Source: NORP309 sp964564165 (GTDB taxonomy: Bacteria; Pseudomonadota; Gammaproteobacteria; Xanthomonadales; Marinicellaceae). Taken from it: a DNA stretch of 10,657 bases. Numbering within the stretch: position 1 is the stretch's first letter; the number at the start of each line of letters is the position of its first letter. Where the stretch lies: contig CAZLZZ010000123.1 in the NCBI GenBank assembly GCA_964564165.1, positions 1 to 10,657 on the forward strand. The letters run 5' to 3'. The notes below the pieces were generated by a model, which saw only the letters and a program-made list of their open reading frames with translations, had not been told where the DNA came from and searched no databases. Positions 6,718 through 10,657 of this stretch are shown here, piece by piece. A program made the translations under genes and the position numbers.

Positions 6718-8865
6718 ATGAAAAAGAGTTTTAAGTTACTAGTTATCCTAGTTGTCCTAGCTAGTGGGGCTTCAATAGCTGGTACACCAACAAACCCAAT
6801 AATGTTCGTCACGCAATTTCCCACTGCTACGGATTTTGGAGCAATTGGCTCTACATTTGGCAACCACCAAACAGACCCTGATGAGTTAGGCAGAGGCGGG
6901 GATTTATATATTAGATATGTTGATGGTACTTTGCGTAACTTAACAAGAGAAGCTGGCTTTGGCATGATAGGATTGCAAACCACCGATGCAATAGCTGTGC
7001 GAGACCCCTCAATTCATTGGAATGGCAGCAAAGCATTGTTCAGTATGGTTATTGGAACGGCCACAGAAAATAATACTGGAGAAAGCTATTATTGGCAAAT
7101 GTATGAAGCAACAGGTTTCGGACAAGGGCAAACTTTATCCATAACAAAAGTAATCAATCAACCAGTGGACTACAGTAATATTACTCCGATTTATGCATCA
7201 AATGATGATATTATTTTCACCTCGGATATGCCGCGTACAAAAAATCGATACAACTATCCACAATACGAAGAGTACGATTCTGCAAGGACGGTAACAGGTC
7301 TTTGGAAATTAGAAATTCAAACCGGTGAAGTAAACTTATTACAGCACTCTCCATCGGGATCATTTTCACCCTTGGTCGACTCAGTTGGACGGATAATTTT
7401 CACCCGTTGGGATCATTTGCAAAGAGACCAACAAGCTGAATCTAGCATGGCACAAGGTAGATTTAATTACAGCGGTGAATCTCCAGGTGCAATTATATTA
7501 AATACAGTTGCAGAGATTTTTCCTGAACCTCATGATATGGATCCAGCATTGAATGGAACCAATATGAATCAATTAACGATTAATCATTTTTTCCCTTGGC
7601 AATTGAATCAAGATGGTACAGGAGAAGAAACTTTAAACCACGTGGGACGTCAAGAGTTACACGATTATTTTACCGGCAGTGTTAATGATGATGCCAATAT
7701 TGTTGAATTTATTCCTTACCCTGGCCGGCCCAATGTTAATACCATCAGAAATACATTTATGCTGGATGAAGACCCCAATCAGGTTGGTCGTTACCTTGCC
7801 ATTGATGCGCCCGAATTTGGCACTTACAATGCTGGACAAATTATTGCTTTTGACTTGCCTGTTGGAGCGCGCCCAGATTTGGTAGAAATTGATTATTTAA
7901 CCCATCCATCAACAAGAAATCCAGGCAGTGATGTCAACCATTCTGGCTTTTATCGAGATGCCATCACTTTAAATAATGGCACAGTTGTGAGTTCTCATAC
8001 CATAACAACCAGTGACAATAATTCTGTCTACCAACCATTCTTGATTAAAACGCTACAAACTAACTCTGGTTATTTGGTGCCAGACAGTAATTTAACCAGC
8101 TTAGGAAATGTCAGTATTTCCTATTGGGATTATAATGTTGGCGATGTTTCTTTCTCCGGTAGGTTGTGGGAGCTACAACCGGTTGAAGTAAAAAGTAGGG
8201 CAGTTCCTCCTATTACCTCAATGACAGTACAATCACCTGAGCAACTTGTCATGTATGAAGAAAGTGTCAACCCAGCTACATTTATCAATTATCTAAAATC
8301 TGAAAATTTAGCCGTAGTGGTTATGCGTGATGTTACCACACGTGACAGTACTGACAAACAGCAACCTTATAACCTCAAAGTGGCAAATTCTACACACCAA
8401 ACCATAGGTTCTGCTGGTACGGTTTACGATATATCACACATGCAATTTGTTCAAGCTGACCAAATACGCGGGCAAGGTGGTACCAGTGATCCAAGCGATG
8501 GTCAAAGAGTATTGGCACAATATATGCATGACAGCAATGCCATGGCCCACAATATAGCTTTTGCAGGTGCACCAACTGGCAGTATGGAAATATATTCTGA
8601 TGGTTCGGTTGCTGCATTTGTACCGACACAACGGGCTATGGCATGGCAATTAATTGCACCGGATACCACTCCAATTGTACGCGAACGTTATTGGATAACT
8701 TTTCAACCAGGGGAAATCCGTGCCTGTGGAGGGTGTCATGGGGTGAATAATGTTGATCAAGCAGGCAATCCAGATAATACACAAAAAGCAGATGCCTTTC
8801 GGGCCTTATTACAGCATTGGAAACAGAACCTTAATGTTTTCCTCTTTAGTGATGGTTTTGAGTGA
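6718..8865 (+). CDS. Secreted HzsA-related beta-propeller protein with one c-type heme motif
   Basis: The protein has 715 residues. A signal peptide spans residues 1-21 (cleavage near S-I-A-G), so it acts outside the cytoplasm. The middle resembles proteins related to the hydrazine synthase alpha subunit and other TolB-like propellers: V-R-D-P-S-I-H-W near 100, I-I-F-T-S-D-M near 165, G-R-I-I-F-T-R-W-D-H near 225, and N-Q-D-G-T-G-E-E-T-L-N near 300. Near the end is C670-G-G-C-H674, a canonical CxxCH heme c site, preceded by E-R-Y-W-I-T-F-Q-P-G-E-I-R-A as in that family. These are the only cysteines. Wide occurrence of relatives outside anammox bacteria means hydrazine synthesis should not be assumed. 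The ATG at 6718 is chosen because AGAGG stands seven bases upstream; an in-frame GTG at 6679 lies inside the repeat element. The C-terminus ends F-S-D-G-F-E. The stop overlaps the next gene's start. Confidence 0.65.
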   Translation: MKKSFKLLVILVVLASGASIAGTPTNPIMFVTQFPTATDFGAIGSTFGNHQTDPDELGRGGDLYIRYVDGTLRNLTREAGFGMIGLQTTDAIAVRDPSIHWNGSKALFSMVIGTATENNTGESYYWQMYEATGFGQGQTLSITKVINQPVDYSNITPIYASNDDIIFTSDMPRTKNRYNYPQYEEYDSARTVTGLWKLEIQTGEVNLLQHSPSGSFSPLVDSVGRIIFTRWDHLQRDQQAESSMAQGRFNYSGESPGAIILNTVAEIFPEPHDMDPALNGTNMNQLTINHFFPWQLNQDGTGEETLNHVGRQELHDYFTGSVNDDANIVEFIPYPGRPNVNTIRNTFMLDEDPNQVGRYLAIDAPEFGTYNAGQIIAFDLPVGARPDLVEIDYLTHPSTRNPGSDVNHSGFYRDAITLNNGTVVSSHTITTSDNNSVYQPFLIKTLQTNSGYLVPDSNLTSLGNVSISYWDYNVGDVSFSGRLWELQPVEVKSRAVPPITSMTVQSPEQLVMYEESVNPATFINYLKSENLAVVVMRDVTTRDSTDKQQPYNLKVANSTHQTIGSAGTVYDISHMQFVQADQIRGQGGTSDPSDGQRVLAQYMHDSNAMAHNIAFAGAPTGSMEIYSDGSVAAFVPTQRAMAWQLIAPDTTPIVRERYWITFQPGEIRACGGCHGVNNVDQAGNPDNTQKADAFRALLQHWKQNLNVFLFSDGFE

Positions 8866-10289
8866 TGACCTTGAATAAAACACTGCTATTATTGTTAATT
8901 TGTTTGAGTTGTGTTGTACAGGCACAACTTAAATCTTTTCCTGAAGCGCAAGGTTTTGGTGCATTTGCCAGTGGTGGTAGAAATGGTGCTGTTTTAAAAG
9001 TTACCACATTGTCAGCATCGGGTGTAGGTTCATTGTTGTGGGCGGTGAATCAACCAGGTGCTAGAATTGTTGTATTTGATGTATCGGGAATTATCACAGC
9101 AGATATAGAAATTCCACATGGAGACATCACCATAGCAGGACAAACTGCACCTGGTGCTGGCATCACACTTGTTGGTCATTTGACAACGGAATTTGGTGTA
9201 GAGACCAGCAATATAATCATTCGTCATATCCGTATTAGACCACCCAATCCCAATGCCCAGTGGCCACCGAATCAACACGATGGGATTCAATTTTCAAGTG
9301 CCAATAATATTATCCTAGACCATATCGATGTTTCACATGGCGCTGACGAAAATATAGACATGTGGGATGGTGCTAGTCATATTACTATACAATGGTCAAA
9401 TATTTCCTTTCCTATTTATGATGAAGCCAATGGTTGGACGCACAACAAGGGTATACTCAATCATCGGCCTTGTATTGATGACAACAGCTGTGATGGCAAT
9501 TCAAGAACAGGGGGATTTATCTCTATTCACCACAATTTCTTTGCCCATGCCCGCAATCGCACACCCGCTTTGTCCATGGGCCCTGCTGATACTATTAACA
9601 ATTTGATTTACAATGGAAGAGAAGGGTTTGTACACCACAATGTTGTGGCGGATGGACAGTTTAATATCATAGGCAATAAATATGTAGCAGGTCCTAGTAT
9701 TTCAATGTCTCCCTTTTGGTTTGATCCTGAAAACAACAATCCGCCGATTTTGACCCAGTATTGGTTACAAGATAATTTGGTTGAAGACAGTGGTTATAAT
9801 GGCGTGGTGAATAATCCATGGAATGACGCGGCTTTTCAAAATGAATATACTTTTTTCTGTTGTGATATTGTTGATTCGCAATTTAATCAAATAGGATCGT
9901 TTGATTTTACCGCACAAGGCAGTGTCGCTATCACAACCCACAATAGTTCAGAAATTGAAGGTTTGTTAATAGCACAAGTCGGTGCTTTTCCTCGAGATAT
10001 AGTGGCCAGAAAGTCAATCACAGACTTGCAAACCAGAACAGGACAATGGGAAAATTATCGCCCAGCTGATTTAATGGATGGATTGGTAGCCACTGCACCA
10101 CCAACCGATACAGATGGTGATGGCATGCCAGATACATGGGAATTACAAAATGGATTAAATCCCAATGTTGCCGATAACAATACTATTATGCCATCAGGGT
10201 ATACGGCTATTGAAGATTATATCAATGGCTTGGCTACGCAATTGTTTGTTGATAACGGTATAATTTTTGAGAATGGTTTTGAGAATTAA
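8865..10289 (+). CDS. Secreted pectate-lyase-like (PL1-type) right-handed beta-helix protein
   Basis: The 474-residue protein has a signal peptide with cleavage predicted after V-V-Q-A (residue 20). The following F-P-E-A-Q-G-F-G-A-F-A-S-G-G-R-N-G, V-T-T-L-S, G-S-L and T-I-A-G-Q-T-A-P-G (89-97) are hallmarks of PL1-type pectate lyases, as are I-I-I-R-H-I-R-I-R (117-125), I-L-D-H-I-D-V-S-H-G-A-D-E (150-162) and H-H-N-F-F-A-H-A-R-N-R-T-P (222-234). Arg230 or Arg232 is the candidate catalytic base region and the D-H/D-E pairs are candidate Ca2+ ligands. Residues 414-426 (T-D-T-D-G-D-G-M-P-D-T-W-E) form a Ca2+-binding thrombospondin-3/EF-hand-like repeat. Four cysteines (203, 209, 332, 333) may form disulfides. 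The ATG overlaps the upstream TGA (TGATG), so translation is coupled. The tail is F-E-N-G-F-E-N. The exact polysaccharide is not deducible. Confidence 0.85.
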   Translation: MTLNKTLLLLLICLSCVVQAQLKSFPEAQGFGAFASGGRNGAVLKVTTLSASGVGSLLWAVNQPGARIVVFDVSGIITADIEIPHGDITIAGQTAPGAGITLVGHLTTEFGVETSNIIIRHIRIRPPNPNAQWPPNQHDGIQFSSANNIILDHIDVSHGADENIDMWDGASHITIQWSNISFPIYDEANGWTHNKGILNHRPCIDDNSCDGNSRTGGFISIHHNFFAHARNRTPALSMGPADTINNLIYNGREGFVHHNVVADGQFNIIGNKYVAGPSISMSPFWFDPENNNPPILTQYWLQDNLVEDSGYNGVVNNPWNDAAFQNEYTFFCCDIVDSQFNQIGSFDFTAQGSVAITTHNSSEIEGLLIAQVGAFPRDIVARKSITDLQTRTGQWENYRPADLMDGLVATAPPTDTDGDGMPDTWELQNGLNPNVADNNTIMPSGYTAIEDYINGLATQLFVDNGIIFENGFEN

Positions 10290-10634
10290 TAAAATCTAAG
10301 AAAGATCAAAAGATTTTCCGTAGATTTCGCAGATGACGCAGATTAAAAGACTAAGATCAAAAGACTTAATCGCACAGCGGTACAGAGACACGGCGAAAAT
10401 AAAAAGCAAAACTCCCTGTAATACCTAAGATGGACTCCGACCATCATTTAGATAAAATGATGATTCCAAGGTGGTTTTGTCTTAAAGTTGTAATGGTTTT
10501 AACAAAAGGATAATAAGAAAAGTGGTTTGATTCCTTGCTTTTGATTGTTTTCTAAATGCACCACGAAAATAGCTCATAAATCAATATTTATCTTGCTTAT
10601 TATGTAACTATTTAGCGTGTTTTAAAAAAAATTC
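10290..10634. other. Non-coding stretch after the lyase gene
   Basis: No credible gene is visible. A weak hairpin AAAATCT/AGATTTT (10291-10297, 10311-10317) follows the lyase stop but lacks a T run, so it is at best a poor terminator. Further on are the short repeats described separately, a perfect 8-bp hairpin CATCATTT/AAATGATG with a 5-base loop (10442-10462), and a loose dyad ACGAAAATAG ... CTATTTAGCGT (10563-10620). The base composition becomes very AT-rich toward the right edge. Confidence 0.5.
10302..10364. repeat. Short tandem and direct repeats downstream of the lyase gene
   Basis: Three 9-bp units, GTAGATTTC, GCAGATGAC and GCAGATTAA (10320-10346), stand in tandem. They are bracketed by two identical copies of AAGATCAAAAGA (10302-10313 and 10353-10364). 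From memory, GCAGAT-type units followed by CACAG/ACAGAGACACGG sequences (10371-10396 here) recur as dispersed intergenic repeats in various bacteria; this was not checked by a search. Confidence 0.5.
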
Positions 10635-10657
10635 TTGACATCATTTTAGTCGATAAA
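10617..10657 (+). promoter_or_regulatory. AT-rich UP-like tract and consensus -35 at the right edge
   Basis: TTTTAAAAAAAATTC precedes a perfect TTGACA (10635-10640). Exactly 17 bases remain after it, so a -10 would begin at the first base beyond the window. An A-tract joined to a consensus -35 is typical of strong promoters such as those of rRNA or tRNA operons, but the transcribed gene is not visible. Confidence 0.45.

Noticed and set aside
8390..8649. Minus-strand open frames of 71-79 codons inside the heme protein gene
   Set aside because: They overlap a clear coding region on the other strand, contain no known motif and have low-complexity composition expected of an antisense frame.
8862..8867. 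GTG at 8862 as start of the lyase gene
   Set aside because: ATG at 8865 forms the standard TGATG coupling with the upstream stop and begins a normal signal peptide; GTG would add only one residue.
10425..10510. Possible integron attC-like site around the CATCATTT hairpin
   Set aside because: No matching core sites (GTTRRRY and its complement) bracket the hairpin, and no integrase is in view.

Overview
The window looks like chromosomal DNA of an AT-rich gammaproteobacterium. The main reason is an adjacent fabA-fabB pair, the anaerobic unsaturated fatty acid branch typical of that class, with a FabR-like operator in front of it. A Marinicella-like or related marine/soil lineage would fit the composition and the FxxGFE protein tails, but that placement is a guess from memory.

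Layout, left to right. Positions 2-1036 (+) hold the 3' part of a coiled-coil DUF349 gene that runs off the left edge. Positions 1037-1424 hold no convincing gene. They contain a 162-bp foldback MITE-like element, a 43-bp piece of a second copy, a nine-codon micro-ORF with a good ribosome binding site, and a hairpin terminator shared by the converging genes. Positions 1425-3170 (-) are the fabA-fabB operon. Its upstream region (3171-3390) carries two candidate sigma70 promoters and the FabR-like palindrome. Positions 3446-5530 (-) encode a lipoprotein M13 zinc metallopeptidase, followed by a strong intrinsic terminator at 3392-3424. Upstream of it are three 11-bp direct repeats (5595-5627) that resemble a Pho box. 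Positions 5649-6503 (-) encode an exported DUF1684 protein.

The divergent gap 6504-6717 is largely filled by an inverted-repeat element (6537-6689) of the gammaproteobacterial/neisserial ATTCCC-N8-GGGAAT kind. To its right is a two-gene (+) operon. The first gene encodes a secreted HzsA-related beta-propeller protein with one c-type heme motif (6718-8865). It overlaps by one base a gene for a secreted pectate-lyase-like (PL1-type) beta-helix protein (8865-10289). Both proteins end in nearly the same tail, FSDGFE and FENGFEN. The right edge (10290-10657) has short repeats, hairpins and, at the very end, an AT-rich tract plus a consensus TTGACA -35 whose -10 would fall just outside the window.

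How the genes work together: FabA makes and isomerises the C10 intermediate and FabB elongates the cis product, so these two set membrane unsaturation. The M13 lipoprotein and the DUF1684 protein are envelope proteins with separate regulation. The heme protein and lyase are most likely co-translated and co-secreted, which suggests joint action on an extracellular polymer. No mobile transposase, CRISPR array or RNA gene is visible. The least described items are the heme protein/lyase pair with its common C-terminal tail and the two small repeat elements inserted at gene boundaries.
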